This document shows, piece by piece, positions 29,031-36,809 of a stretch of DNA of 64,000 nucleotides (positions are counted from its first letter, which is position 1; each line of letters begins with the position of its first letter). Under the pieces are notes generated by a model. It made no database searches. It was given only the letters and a program-made list of their open reading frames with translations, and was not told the DNA's origin. Source of the DNA: Pseudomonas sp. Bout1 (GTDB taxonomy: Bacteria; Pseudomonadota; Gammaproteobacteria; Pseudomonadales; Pseudomonadaceae); assembly GCF_034314165.1 (NCBI RefSeq), contig NZ_JAVIWK010000001.1:3797001-3861000 (forward strand). The letters are read 5' to 3'. A program made the position numbers and the translations under genes.

Positions 29031-29062
29031 CGAGGACCATATACAAACCAATATGCCACTAT

Positions 29063-29087
29063 GTAAGCCACGCATCACGTGGCTTAC
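29063..29087 (+). terminator. Perfect 10-bp hairpin after mtlZ
   Basis: GTAAGCCACG (29063-29072) and CGTGGCTTAC (29078-29087) pair over a five-base loop, 32 bases beyond the mtlZ stop. No T-run follows, so it may end or protect the transcript with help. Confidence 0.5.
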
Positions 29088-29122
29088 AGCCCGGGTGTCA
29101 CCTGTCCGAAAAACCTGCGGTG

Positions 29123-29166
29123 TATAAAAAACTGTACTAGACACAAGTTACGTGCAGTTTTTTATA
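29123..29166. promoter_or_regulatory. Perfect 12-bp inverted repeat upstream of autotransporter
   Basis: TATAAAAAACTG (29123-29134) and CAGTTTTTTATA (29155-29166) are exact complements around 20 bases. The second arm ends 19 bases before the autotransporter ATG. The T-rich second arm could make this a terminator for mtl transcripts, or the pair could be an operator around the promoter. Confidence 0.55.
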
Positions 29167-29185
29167 ATAAAAGCAGGACAGAACC

Positions 29186-31852
29186 ATGGGCAATAAACGG
29201 ACTTTTCGAACCCCCGCCGTTTTAGCTGTCGGCATTATCTCTCTACACTCCCTCGCCCCTCAGTATGCCCAGGCGGCTTGCGTGCTCACCCCGGGCCCGG
29301 GCAACGATGCCTATACCTGTGACAGTGGCAACAGTCCTACCGGCCTTACTGACCTTGCCGGCAATAACACCCTGACCCTGCCCACAGGCGGCACCGGCAC
29401 CATCAGCGGCAACATTATCTTCGGCGCCGGCACCGACTTCGTCGACATGAACTCCGGGCGCATCGTGGGGAGTATTACCCAGGGCGACGGTGCCGACCGC
29501 TTCCAGATCAGCGCGGGCACCGTGACCGGTGCCGTTTCCCAGGGCAACGGCATCGATGATTTCGTAATGAGCGGTGGGCAGATCCAATCCTTGGCTCAGG
29601 GCGACGGCCGCGATACGTTCCTGATGACCGGCGGCACCATCGTCGGCGCTTTCGAAGATGGCGACGTAGCCAGGCAAACCGCTGGCACTATCGGCCGGGT
29701 CGACATGAAGCTGGACAACAATATCTATGACATGTCCGGCGGCGCGATCCTGGGCAACCTCGTGACGGGTTTCGGGACCGATACCATCATCGTCTCCGGC
29801 GGCAGCATCGGCGGCAATATCAGCACCAGCGGTGGCAACGACAGCATTACCATCAGTGGCGGCGTGATCAATGGCGAGATCCGCGCCAGTGTCGGCAATG
29901 ACACACTCAACTGGCTCAATGGCGGCCAGATCAAGTCCGCGGTGCTGATGGGCGATGGCGACGACACTGCCCTGCTCACCGGCCTTAACGAAACCCTGCT
30001 CGCCACCACGCCCTCGATCGACGGTGGCCTGGGCAACGACCAACTGACGTTTGACAACACCACGTCCAGCACCGCCGCGCGCTATATCGGGTGGGAGACG
30101 GTCAACCTCAACAACAACTCACGCTTGGACCTGGCCGGCGACTTTTTCCTCGGCGACAGTGCCAGCAACACCGGCACCTTCAACATCGATGGCAGCAGCA
30201 CCCTGAGCGTGACTCAAGGCAGTATCCGCCCCTATACCGCAGGCTCCCTGGCCACCCTCAACAACGCCGGCACCATCGACATGACCACCCGCAGCAACAG
30301 CGCCACCGATACGTTGACCGTGTATGGCAACTACGTCGGCAACAATGGCCAGTTGTGGCTGCAATCGGTACTCGGTGATGACAGCTCTGCCAGCGACAAG
30401 CTGGTGGTGTCGGACGGGACCATCAGCGGGCATACCCAATTGGCCGTGACCAACCTCGGCGGCGCGGGCGGCTTTACGCAAAACAACGGGATCGAGGTGG
30501 TGCAGGCGCTCAACGGGGCCGTCAGCAGCACGGACGCCTTTGCCCTGAAAGGCCCGGTGTCTGCAGGGGCTTACGAATACCTGCTGTTCAAGGGCGGTGT
30601 GACGGCGGGCACGGAAAACAACTGGTACCTGCGCTCGTCAGTGGTCGCTGTGCAACCGCCGGCGGTGCCACCAACGCCACCAACACCGCCGGTGATCGTG
30701 CCGGTGCCTCCGATCCCGCCGGTGCCGCCCGTGGTGGCACCGGATGAGCCACCTGTGGAACCACCCACCTCGCAACCCGTCGCGCCGGTCGAGCCCCCTG
30801 CTCCACCGCCCAGCCAGGTCGCGGCGGCCAATTCGCCGGAATCGGCGGCGAGCAACCCGGTACTGCCCACAGCCGTCGCCGGGGCGGAGCCGATTGCGTT
30901 GTATCGCCTGGAGGTGCCGGTGTACTCGGTCGTCGTACCGGCGGCGCAGTTGATGACGCTGCAGGCGCTGGGCACCTTCCATGACCGCCAGGGCGAACAA
31001 AGCCTGCTCAGTGAAACCGGGCCGGTACCGGCGGGCTGGGGCCGCGCCTATGGCAGTGACTTCAACAAAAGCTGGTCGGGCACGGTATCTCCGAGCTTCG
31101 ACGGCTCCATCAAGGGCTATCAAGTCGGCCATGACCTCTACGCCTCAGAAACCAACGGCGGGCAGATCCAGCGGTTCGGCCTGTTCGTCGGCCAGAGCCG
31201 TTTGCAAGGGGACATCAAGGGGTTTGCCGAAGGCTTCCAAAACCGGCGCTCCGGGCGCGTCAAGCTGGACGGTGACAACTTCGGCGCCTACTGGACCCTC
31301 ACCGACCCCAAAGGCTGGTACGTGGACCTGGTGGCCATGGGTACACGCTTGGACGGTGATAGCAAATCCGAGCGTGGCGTGAAGATCGACAACAAGGGCC
31401 ACGCCCTGGCCCTGTCGGCAGAGGCCGGCTACCCGATCACCGTTTCCGAACACTGGGTGGTGGAGCCGCAGGTGCAGGTGATCAACCAGCAGATAGACAT
31501 GGACAACCAGCACGACGGCATCTCGAAGGTCTCATTCGACTCCCAGGACTACTGGACCGGCCGCCTGGGCGCACGCCTGAAGGGGCGTTACCTGATGCAG
31601 AACACTCCCATCGAACCGTATGTACGGGCCAATGCGTGGCGCACCTTCGGTGGCAGCGACACGGTGACCTACGATGACGTGGACCGGATCAAGACCGACC
31701 ACAAGTCATCCACCGCCGACCTCGGCGTGGGCGTTGTCGCCAGGCTGTCGTCCACCATCAGCGTTTCCCTGGCGGCGGACTACAGCACCCAGCTGGACAG
31801 CAATGCCCAGGAGGGTTTCGGCGCTAACGTAGGGGTACGCGTGAGCTGGTAG
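29186..31852 (+). CDS. Autotransporter with outer-membrane beta-barrel
   Basis: This 888-residue type V secreted protein has a signal peptide (cleaved near QYAQA-A, residue 31). A passenger of about 20-residue repeats of the kind GDGxDxFxxSGGxIxG (roughly 60-290) should fold as a beta-helix. A proline-rich linker (about 490-550) follows, then a barrel of about 260 residues ending in a terminal tryptophan (VGVRVSW). No protease or lipase motif is visible, so adhesion or surface structure is most likely. AGGA precedes the ATG. It abuts convergent aqpZ with two bases between stops. Confidence 0.87.
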   Translation: MGNKRTFRTPAVLAVGIISLHSLAPQYAQAACVLTPGPGNDAYTCDSGNSPTGLTDLAGNNTLTLPTGGTGTISGNIIFGAGTDFVDMNSGRIVGSITQGDGADRFQISAGTVTGAVSQGNGIDDFVMSGGQIQSLAQGDGRDTFLMTGGTIVGAFEDGDVARQTAGTIGRVDMKLDNNIYDMSGGAILGNLVTGFGTDTIIVSGGSIGGNISTSGGNDSITISGGVINGEIRASVGNDTLNWLNGGQIKSAVLMGDGDDTALLTGLNETLLATTPSIDGGLGNDQLTFDNTTSSTAARYIGWETVNLNNNSRLDLAGDFFLGDSASNTGTFNIDGSSTLSVTQGSIRPYTAGSLATLNNAGTIDMTTRSNSATDTLTVYGNYVGNNGQLWLQSVLGDDSSASDKLVVSDGTISGHTQLAVTNLGGAGGFTQNNGIEVVQALNGAVSSTDAFALKGPVSAGAYEYLLFKGGVTAGTENNWYLRSSVVAVQPPAVPPTPPTPPVIVPVPPIPPVPPVVAPDEPPVEPPTSQPVAPVEPPAPPPSQVAAANSPESAASNPVLPTAVAGAEPIALYRLEVPVYSVVVPAAQLMTLQALGTFHDRQGEQSLLSETGPVPAGWGRAYGSDFNKSWSGTVSPSFDGSIKGYQVGHDLYASETNGGQIQRFGLFVGQSRLQGDIKGFAEGFQNRRSGRVKLDGDNFGAYWTLTDPKGWYVDLVAMGTRLDGDSKSERGVKIDNKGHALALSAEAGYPITVSEHWVVEPQVQVINQQIDMDNQHDGISKVSFDSQDYWTGRLGARLKGRYLMQNTPIEPYVRANAWRTFGGSDTVTYDDVDRIKTDHKSSTADLGVGVVARLSSTISVSLAADYSTQLDSNAQEGFGANVGVRVSW

Positions 31853-31854
31853 GC

Positions 31855-32547
31855 TCACCCCTCCTTGGGGCAGGTGACTGAACGGGCGACGATGGCACCC
31901 ACCACCGCGCCCACTATCGGCGCTACCCAGAACATCCACAGTTGCATCACGTATTCACCCCCGGCGAACAACGCCGGCCCGGTGCTGCGAGCCGGGTTGA
32001 CGGAAGTATTGGTGACGGGAATGGATACCAGGTGAATAAGGGTCAGCGCCAGGCCAATCGCAATGGGCGCAAAGCCCGCCGCCGAGCCGGGGCCTGTGAC
32101 ACGCATGATGATGAACACAAAAAAGAACGTCGCGACGGCTTCAACCACCAATGCCGCCAGCAGGCTGTACTGCCCCGGGCTCAGTTGGCCATAGCCATTG
32201 GCGGCAAAAGCACCCATTTCAAAGCCTGGTCGGCCGCTGGCAATCAGCGCCAGCACGGCGGCGGCCACAATCGCACCGGCGACCTGGGCAATGATGTAAG
32301 GCACCACGTCAACGCCTGCCACCCGACGGCCAACCCACAGGCCAATGGTCACCGCCGGGTTGAAGTGCGCGCCGGAAATACCGCCCACCGCGTAGGCCAT
32401 GGTCAGCACCGTCAGGCCAAAGGCCAGGGCCACACCGGCAAAGCCAATGCCCAATTCCGGAAACGCTGCCGCCAGTATCGCGCTGCCACAGCCGCCGAAG
32501 GTCAACCAGAACGTTCCAAGAAACTCTGCTGCGATTTTCTTTTGCAA
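31855..32547 (-). CDS. aqpZ: Aquaporin Z
   Basis: This 230-residue water channel has six membrane helices and both NPA boxes (HFNPAVTIG near 62 and [11 protein letters not shown] near 184). The arginine after the second NPA supports water rather than glycerol selectivity. The start appears to be TTG at 32547, with GGAG nine bases upstream and no in-frame ATG ahead of it. Confidence 0.92.
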   Translation of the reverse strand: MQKKIAAEFLGTFWLTFGGCGSAILAAAFPELGIGFAGVALAFGLTVLTMAYAVGGISGAHFNPAVTIGLWVGRRVAGVDVVPYIIAQVAGAIVAAAVLALIASGRPGFEMGAFAANGYGQLSPGQYSLLAALVVEAVATFFFVFIIMRVTGPGSAAGFAPIAIGLALTLIHLVSIPVTNTSVNPARSTGPALFAGGEYVMQLWMFWVAPIVGAVVGAIVARSVTCPKEG

Positions 32548-32825
32548 ACTCGACTCCGCCTTTTACACACGCCATCCGATTGATGGACCCGCGGGCGACG
32601 GTAGCAAGCAGGCCCACCCGCCCCGTATCGGACTTTTCCGGATTGTGTGCGACCTTGGCGGATACGCTGAAGATGAAGCTTTTGTCAGTAAAGCCTCACT
32701 TAATCGATGGTTAATCCCCCGGGACGAGAGTTGAATCGACCGCACTCGCACGGCTTTGGCCGTTGCCCAGGGCGGCCGCGGCTTATCACTCTGATGAGCC
32801 TGCGAACGACTTGCGGAGAAACACC

Positions 32826-33086
32826 ATGAAACTGCGTACGCTAATGCTCGGCGGTGCCCTCGCACTGACGGCTGTAACGGGAATGGCGCAGGCTGATACC
32901 GCGCCCGTCGTCACGCCCTACCACTACGGCGAGAAGATGGATGTGCAGAGGGTACTTGCCATGCACGAGACCGATACCAATGTCTGCAAGGTGATCAATG
33001 CCGATATCAAGTTCGTGGACAGTGCCGGTAAAGTCCAGGACGTGGGCTATCGCAAGCTGTCGGAAGCCTGCGATTGGCAGAATTGA
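32826..33086 (+). CDS. DUF2790 family secreted protein
   Basis: This 86-residue protein has a signal peptide (LMLGGALALTAVTGMAQA) and a mature part typical of DUF2790 (PYHYGEKMDVQRVL, then CKVINADIKFVDSAG and two cysteines that could pair). These small periplasmic proteins are common in Pseudomonas and have no known function, though several are stress or metal induced. GGAG lies before ATG 32826. The 278 bases upstream (to aqpZ) hold no other gene. Confidence 0.85.
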   Translation: MKLRTLMLGGALALTAVTGMAQADTAPVVTPYHYGEKMDVQRVLAMHETDTNVCKVINADIKFVDSAGKVQDVGYRKLSEACDWQN

Positions 33087-33104
33087 GCCACGGTACTTTA
33101 TTTG

Positions 33105-33203
33105 TAGAAGCGAGCTGGCTCGCGAAGGTCGTTAACGATGACATTGGCCGTCTGATTCAGTGCGACGTTCTCGGGTTATTCGCAAGCAAGCTCGCTCCTG
33201 CAA
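33105..33203. repeat. REP-like pair, GAAGCGAGCTGGCTCGCGAA type
   Basis: GTAGAAGCGAGCTGGCTCGC and its approximate inverse GCAAGCAAGCTCGCTCCTGC flank about 60 bases. It is a divergent REP type relative to the others. Confidence 0.65.
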
Positions 33204-33243
33204 CGGTATCCTTGGGCGCTCATTACGGCTGAAAGGATTCGCC

Positions 33244-33642
33244 ATGCAGTTGCACTTCCGTCCCCTTGCTACCCTCACTGCCCTGCTGTGCTTCGCCCTA
33301 GCGCTGATCTGGGGTTTGCGTCCCGACCTGCTGCTTTGGGTGTGGAGCGTCGAATACTCCAGCGCCACCGGCCTGGTCGCCCGCCGTAACGCCGCGCTGT
33401 TCCTGGCCATCGGTATCATGTTTTATCGCGCCCGCCATTCTCCCCCTGACGCAACACGACACGCCATGACAACCGGCTTCGTCATCGGCTGTTTTGTACT
33501 GGCTATGTCGGGGATCTGCGAATGGATCAGCGGCCACGCGGGCCCGGGGATTTTGTTGGCGATTATCACGGAAACGGCGTTGGGCCTGGCGTTTATCCAG
33601 GCCCGTAGGTCTTCACAGGCTGAAGTTCAGCCGTGCCCTTAG
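33244..33642 (+). CDS. Small inner-membrane protein of unknown function
   Basis: This 132-residue protein has four predicted membrane segments (LTALLCFALALIWGL, AALFLAIGIMFY, GFVIGCFVLAMSGICEW, ILLAIITETALGLAFI). It lacks catalytic motifs I recognise; similar short four-helix proteins occur in many Pseudomonas genomes. AAGGA precedes ATG 33244. It overlaps the convergent DUF1652 gene by four bases. Confidence 0.75.
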   Translation: MQLHFRPLATLTALLCFALALIWGLRPDLLLWVWSVEYSSATGLVARRNAALFLAIGIMFYRARHSPPDATRHAMTTGFVIGCFVLAMSGICEWISGHAGPGILLAIITETALGLAFIQARRSSQAEVQPCP

Positions 33643-33914
33643 TAGAACGGACGCGCCCCGGCTCGCTTGAGCGCCGGGGCGGGGGTGTGAGTGTGCTTGA
33701 GGTCTTCGCGCAACTCGGTAATCAAGTTGCAGATCGCCCGACTGCTGTCGAGCTTGTTGGCGCAAATGCCGGTAACCACCAGGTCCACCCGGTCATGATC
33801 GATCTCGTGATAGACCTTGACCGTCAGCGAGGCGTCAGGCGCCTTGGTGACTTCACAACGTTTAGGCAGGAAACTTCCTTCAATAATGCCGCGTAGTTCC
33901 AGATCCGAAAGCAT
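33639..33914 (-). CDS. DUF1652 family protein
   Basis: This 91-residue cytoplasmic protein begins MLSDLELRGIIEGSFLPKRC, the recognisable start of the Pseudomonas DUF1652 family. Function is unknown. A strong AGGAG stands about 11 bases before the ATG. Confidence 0.82.
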   Translation of the reverse strand: MLSDLELRGIIEGSFLPKRCEVTKAPDASLTVKVYHEIDHDRVDLVVTGICANKLDSSRAICNLITELREDLKHTHTPAPALKRAGARPFY

Positions 33915-34030
33915 GGCCGACCTCTCCTTTTAATGAGATTGCCAATTGATTGTTATAAACGTTCGTACAGCGTGCGAGCGCGATGACACGTTCGCTGTTG
34001 GCGCCTTGCCTACCCTGGGAGACGCCTACA

Positions 34031-34179
34031 ATGACCAAGCCTACCCGGCCCGATCCGGATGCGTTGGAACCTTTCCTCATAAGCGGCTGCGTTACTTATA
34101 TAAGTTACGTGGCGGACTGCCACTAACCCACGCATTTGCAGCGCTGGCGGGGCTGTCTCCGGTCCCGGCGTGGTTGTAA
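34031..34179 (+). pseudogene. Possible frameshifted remnant of a DUF3077-like small protein
   Basis: ATG 34031 has GGGAG upstream and reads MTKPTRPDPDALEPFL before leaving frame and stopping within 32 codons. An adjacent frame continues as GGLPLTHAFAALAGL, which resembles the GVPFxHAxxxLSxLL core of small Pseudomonas proteins in the DUF3077 group. The rest of the 503 bp gap from 33915 to 34417 shows no gene, RNA or clear repeat. Confidence 0.4.
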
Positions 34180-34394
34180 CAAGATCTTTATAAGCACTAA
34201 ACATGCCGTGCGCGATACTGCCGCTTCGCATATAAAAATCAACGACTTGTAATAAGTAACGCGCTGCAGGGTCGTGCATTCTGCAAGGCGCCATCAATGG
34301 CCTCATGCAATTTGAAAGGTACTGGCGCCAGCGTTGTTTGAAGCGAGTTACCGCACGCCAACAGCCTCTATCCAAATGAGTGGGTCGCACTCGG

Positions 34395-34421
34395 TTAAAC
34401 TTTTTTAGATTAAACGTTTAA
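34395..34421 (-). terminator. Weak inverted repeat at the ilvA 3' end
   Basis: GGTTAAAC (34395-34402) and GTTTAACC (34414-34421) flank an A/T-rich centre and include the dehydratase stop codon. It may serve in transcription ending, but the stem is AT-rich and weak. Confidence 0.3.
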
Positions 34422-35437
34422 CCTGCCTGGGCGGCCACTCGCTCGGCAACATGGCGCAAACTATCGAAGTTGATATTCGCTCCCGAGTTGATCGCTACCC
34501 ATGTTTCCCCCTGGATACCCGTCGTGGCGACATGCTTGTGCATGCCGGCCACTGCCAGGGCACCTGAAGGCTCGGTGATCGATCGCGTGTCGTCGTAGAT
34601 CAGCTTTATTGCGCTGCACAACGCGTCATTGCTGACAGTAATCACCTCGTCCACATGGTGCCGGCAGATCTCAAAGCCATGGGCGCCGATCTGCGCGACG
34701 GCCGTGCCATCGGCAAAACCGTCGACACTCGGCAGCACCACCCGACTGCCCGCGCGCAACGCTGCCAACAGGCAACTGGAGCCTTCGGGCTCGACGCCGA
34801 TGATGCGTACTTCAGGGCGCAGGTATTTGACATAGGCCGCGATACCGGCGATCAAACCGCCGCCGCCCACCGGCACAAAAATCGCGTCCAACGGGCCCTG
34901 CTGCTGGCGCAGTACTTCCATTCCCACGGTGCCTTGACCTGCAATCACGTCCGGGTCGTCGAAGGGCGAAACAAAGGTACTGCCCGTGGCCTCGGCCAAC
35001 TGCAGCGCGTGGGCCAGCGCAAAGGGGAAGCTGGCCCCGTGCAACACTGCCTCGCCGCCGCGGGAGCGCACGCCCAGCACTTTCAGCTCGGGAGTGCTGC
35101 ACGGCATGACGATGGTTGCCTTGATCCCCAGTTCCCGTGCGGCCAGCGCGACGCCTTGGGCATGGTTGCCCGCCGACGCGGTGATCACGCCGCGGGCCTT
35201 TTGCACGTCAGTGAGCTGCACCAGCTTGTTGTAAGCGCCACGAATCTTGAAGGAAAAAGTCGGCTGCAGGTCTTCACGCTTGAGCAGGATTTGATTGCCC
35301 AGCAAGGCCGAAAGGGCCGGTGCCGCCTGCAATGGCGTACGCACCGCCAGGTCATACACGGGTGCTGCCAGGATCTTCTTTACGTAGTGCTCAAGCAATC
35401 CCGAGTCTGGGGTCTGACTCGCCGGGCGGGTACTCAT
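34418..35437 (-). CDS. ilvA: Threonine ammonia-lyase without ACT-like regulatory domain
   Basis: This 339-residue PLP enzyme deaminates threonine to 2-oxobutyrate, the first step to isoleucine. The PLP lysine lies in SFKIRGAYNKL (near residue 58), the phosphate loop is GGGGLIAGIA (near 188), and the C-terminal NSGANINFDSLRHV closes the catalytic domain. Full-length biosynthetic IlvA is about 500 residues with two ACT-like domains; this protein stops at the junction, so feedback by isoleucine through that domain is lost. ATG 35437 has CAGGAGACACCC before it. A leader peptide and attenuator precede it (35482-35585). I suggest an accessory ilvA copy. Confidence 0.9.
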   Translation of the reverse strand: MSTRPASQTPDSGLLEHYVKKILAAPVYDLAVRTPLQAAPALSALLGNQILLKREDLQPTFSFKIRGAYNKLVQLTDVQKARGVITASAGNHAQGVALAARELGIKATIVMPCSTPELKVLGVRSRGGEAVLHGASFPFALAHALQLAEATGSTFVSPFDDPDVIAGQGTVGMEVLRQQQGPLDAIFVPVGGGGLIAGIAAYVKYLRPEVRIIGVEPEGSSCLLAALRAGSRVVLPSVDGFADGTAVAQIGAHGFEICRHHVDEVITVSNDALCSAIKLIYDDTRSITEPSGALAVAGMHKHVATTGIQGETWVAINSGANINFDSLRHVAERVAAQAG

Positions 35438-35481
35438 GGGTGTCTCCTGGGTGTTTACAGGGCCCTGGAGACGGAAAAACA

Positions 35482-35504
35482 AAACCCGCCTCTAGGGCGG
35501 GTTT
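35482..35504 (-). terminator. Intrinsic terminator in ilvA leader (attenuator)
   Basis: On the minus strand AAACCCGCC, loop CTAGA and GGCGGGTTT form a nine-pair stem followed by TGTTTTT. It ends 45 bases before the ilvA start and downstream of the leader peptide, so it can only stop transcription entering ilvA. Its first arm can alternatively pair with GGCGGG just after the leader codons (35523-35529 region). Confidence 0.85.
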
Positions 35505-35519
35505 GGGTGCAGCCGAGCG

Positions 35520-35585
35520 CTATCCCGCCAAATGAGGAATGGCGGTAATAATGCTTGGCTGGCAACGAAACGTTTGAAATGTCAT
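35520..35585 (-). CDS. ilvA leader peptide (attenuation control)
   Basis: A 21-codon frame opens with ATG 35585 and ends at TAG 35520-35522, just before the attenuator. Its peptide includes SIITAI, with three Ile and three Thr codons in 21, the product and substrate of the downstream pathway. The ACC GCC ATT codons lie in segment 1 (CCGCCA), which can pair with TGGCGG around the stop; that segment 2 can also pair with CCCGCC of the terminator. There is no clear Shine-Dalgarno; the promoter places the start of RNA at or next to the ATG, so translation may be leaderless. Confidence 0.75.
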   Translation of the reverse strand: MTFQTFRCQPSIITAIPHLAG

Positions 35586-35592
35586 GAATCAA

Positions 35593-35621
35593 AATTAACC
35601 GGCGCTGGCAGGCAAAGTCAA
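35593..35621 (-). promoter_or_regulatory. Promoter of ilvA leader
   Basis: On the minus strand TTGACT (35616-35621) and TTAATT (35593-35598) are 17 bases apart. RNA would begin about seven bases on, at or beside the ATG of the leader peptide (35585). Confidence 0.6.
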
Positions 35622-35649
35622 TGGCGAAACGCCAGGCTTTACGCGGAGC

Positions 35650-35673
35650 ATACGAAACGTATACGCTTTGTAT
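35650..35673. promoter_or_regulatory. 24-bp imperfect palindrome, candidate operator of parD-like/map operon
   Basis: The element starts ATACGAAACGTA and ends TACGCTTTGTAT; ten of twelve positions pair in dyad symmetry around GTATAC. It lies 23 bases before the ParD-like start and upstream of the divergent ilvA leader promoter. ParD-type antitoxins usually repress their own operons, so self-regulation is plausible. Confidence 0.5.
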
Positions 35674-35696
35674 ATCAACCCGGCACAGTGAACATC

Positions 35697-35900
35697 ATGG
35701 GCATCGTCAAGATCACCGACCAACTGCACGAACAACTCCGTCTGGCCAGCGCCACCATGGACCGTTCCATCAACGCCCAGGCCGAGTTCTGGATCAAGAT
35801 CGGCCTGCTGGCCGAACTTAATCCGCACCTGGCCTACAACGACTTGATCAACAAATTGCTACTAGACAAACCCGACCTGATCCGGGGGCGCGCTCAATGA
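35697..35900 (+). CDS. ParD-like antitoxin family protein
   Basis: This 67-residue protein fits the ParD_like family: an N-terminal ribbon-helix-helix type stretch (IVKITDQLHEQLRLASATMDRS) followed by INAQAEFWIKIG. Unlike classical ParD it is not followed by a ParE toxin; its TGA overlaps the ATG of a methionine aminopeptidase gene. ATG 35697 has a poor ribosome site; a GTG at 35688 is in frame as an alternative. Confidence 0.75.
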   Translation: MGIVKITDQLHEQLRLASATMDRSINAQAEFWIKIGLLAELNPHLAYNDLINKLLLDKPDLIRGRAQ

Positions 35901-36658
35901 TCAAGACTGCCGAGCAACTTGCTGTGATGCGCGAATCGGGCCGCCTGCTGGCTCAGGTGTTTACCATGCTCGACGGCTTCGTGACCGCCGGCCAGTCGAC
36001 CCTGGAGATCGACAGCGCCGTAGAAGCCTACATTCGCAATAACCTGCAATCGCGGCCCGCAAGCCTGGGCCAGTACGACTACCCCTTTTGCATCAACACC
36101 TCGATCAACGAGGTGGTGTGCCACGGCATGCCCAACGCCAACGCGGTACTCAAGGACGGCGACATCGTCAACATCGACATCACCCTGGAAAAAGGCGGCT
36201 TTATTGCCGACTCCAGCAAGATGTACATGATCGGCAACGTCGCGCCCAAGGCCCGGCGCCTGGTGGAAATGACCTTTGAAGCGATGTGGGCCGGGATCCA
36301 CCAGGTCAAGCCCGGTGCACGCCTGGGAGACATTGGCTACGCCATCCAGAGCCACGCCCAGAACAACGGCTACAGCGTAGTGCGCGAATATTGCGGGCAC
36401 GGTATAGGCCGCGAGATGCACGAAGACCCGCAGATCCTGCACTTCGGCCGCCCCGGCACCGGCCTGGAACTGCGCGAAGGCATGGTGTTCACCATCGAGC
36501 CGATGCTCAACCAGGGCAGCGCCAAAGTGCGCAGCTTGAAGGACGGCTGGACGGTGGTGACCCGCGATAACAGCTTGTCGGCGCAGTGGGAACATACCGT
36601 GGCGGTGACGCGGGACGGGTTTGAGGTGTTGACGTTGCAAAACAGCACCGGCGAATGA
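35897..36658 (+). CDS. map: Type I methionine aminopeptidase, accessory copy
   Basis: This 253-residue metallopeptidase removes N-terminal methionine. All five metal ligands expected for MAP are seen: two aspartates in NIDITLEKGGFIADSSK, the histidine in GHGIGREMHE, and glutamates in FTIEPML and WEHTVAVT. It overlaps the ParD-like gene by ATGA. Housekeeping map in pseudomonads lies next to rpsB, so this is probably a second copy with its own control. Confidence 0.88.
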   Translation: MIKTAEQLAVMRESGRLLAQVFTMLDGFVTAGQSTLEIDSAVEAYIRNNLQSRPASLGQYDYPFCINTSINEVVCHGMPNANAVLKDGDIVNIDITLEKGGFIADSSKMYMIGNVAPKARRLVEMTFEAMWAGIHQVKPGARLGDIGYAIQSHAQNNGYSVVREYCGHGIGREMHEDPQILHFGRPGTGLELREGMVFTIEPMLNQGSAKVRSLKDGWTVVTRDNSLSAQWEHTVAVTRDGFEVLTLQNSTGE

Positions 36659-36674
36659 CCTGTAGCGAGGGAGC

Positions 36675-36777
36675 TTGCTGTGGCGAGGGAGCTTGCTCCC
36701 GCTGGAGTGCGCAGCGCTCCTGTTCTTTTGGGGGCGGCTGCGCAGCCCAGCGGGAGCAAGCTCCCTCGCCACAGCAG
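36675..36777. repeat. REP pair, GTGGCGAGGGAGCTTGCTCC type
   Basis: A partial arm (GCGAGGGAGCTTGCT, from 36664) precedes a full arm and its inverse GGAGCAAGCTCCCTCGCCAC. It sits between the convergent map and corA-like genes. Confidence 0.85.
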
Positions 36778-36809
36778 CTCCTTTGCCACAAATAACTTCC
36801 CGAATATAG

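Noticed and set aside
33915..34417. Search for a small RNA of the CrcZ or RsmZ kind in this gap
   Set aside because: No run of CA-rich motifs, no GGA-loop hairpins and no clear promoter-terminator pair were found.
35697..36658. Classical ParDE toxin-antitoxin locus
   Set aside because: The second gene is plainly a methionine aminopeptidase with all metal ligands, not a ParE/RelE toxin.
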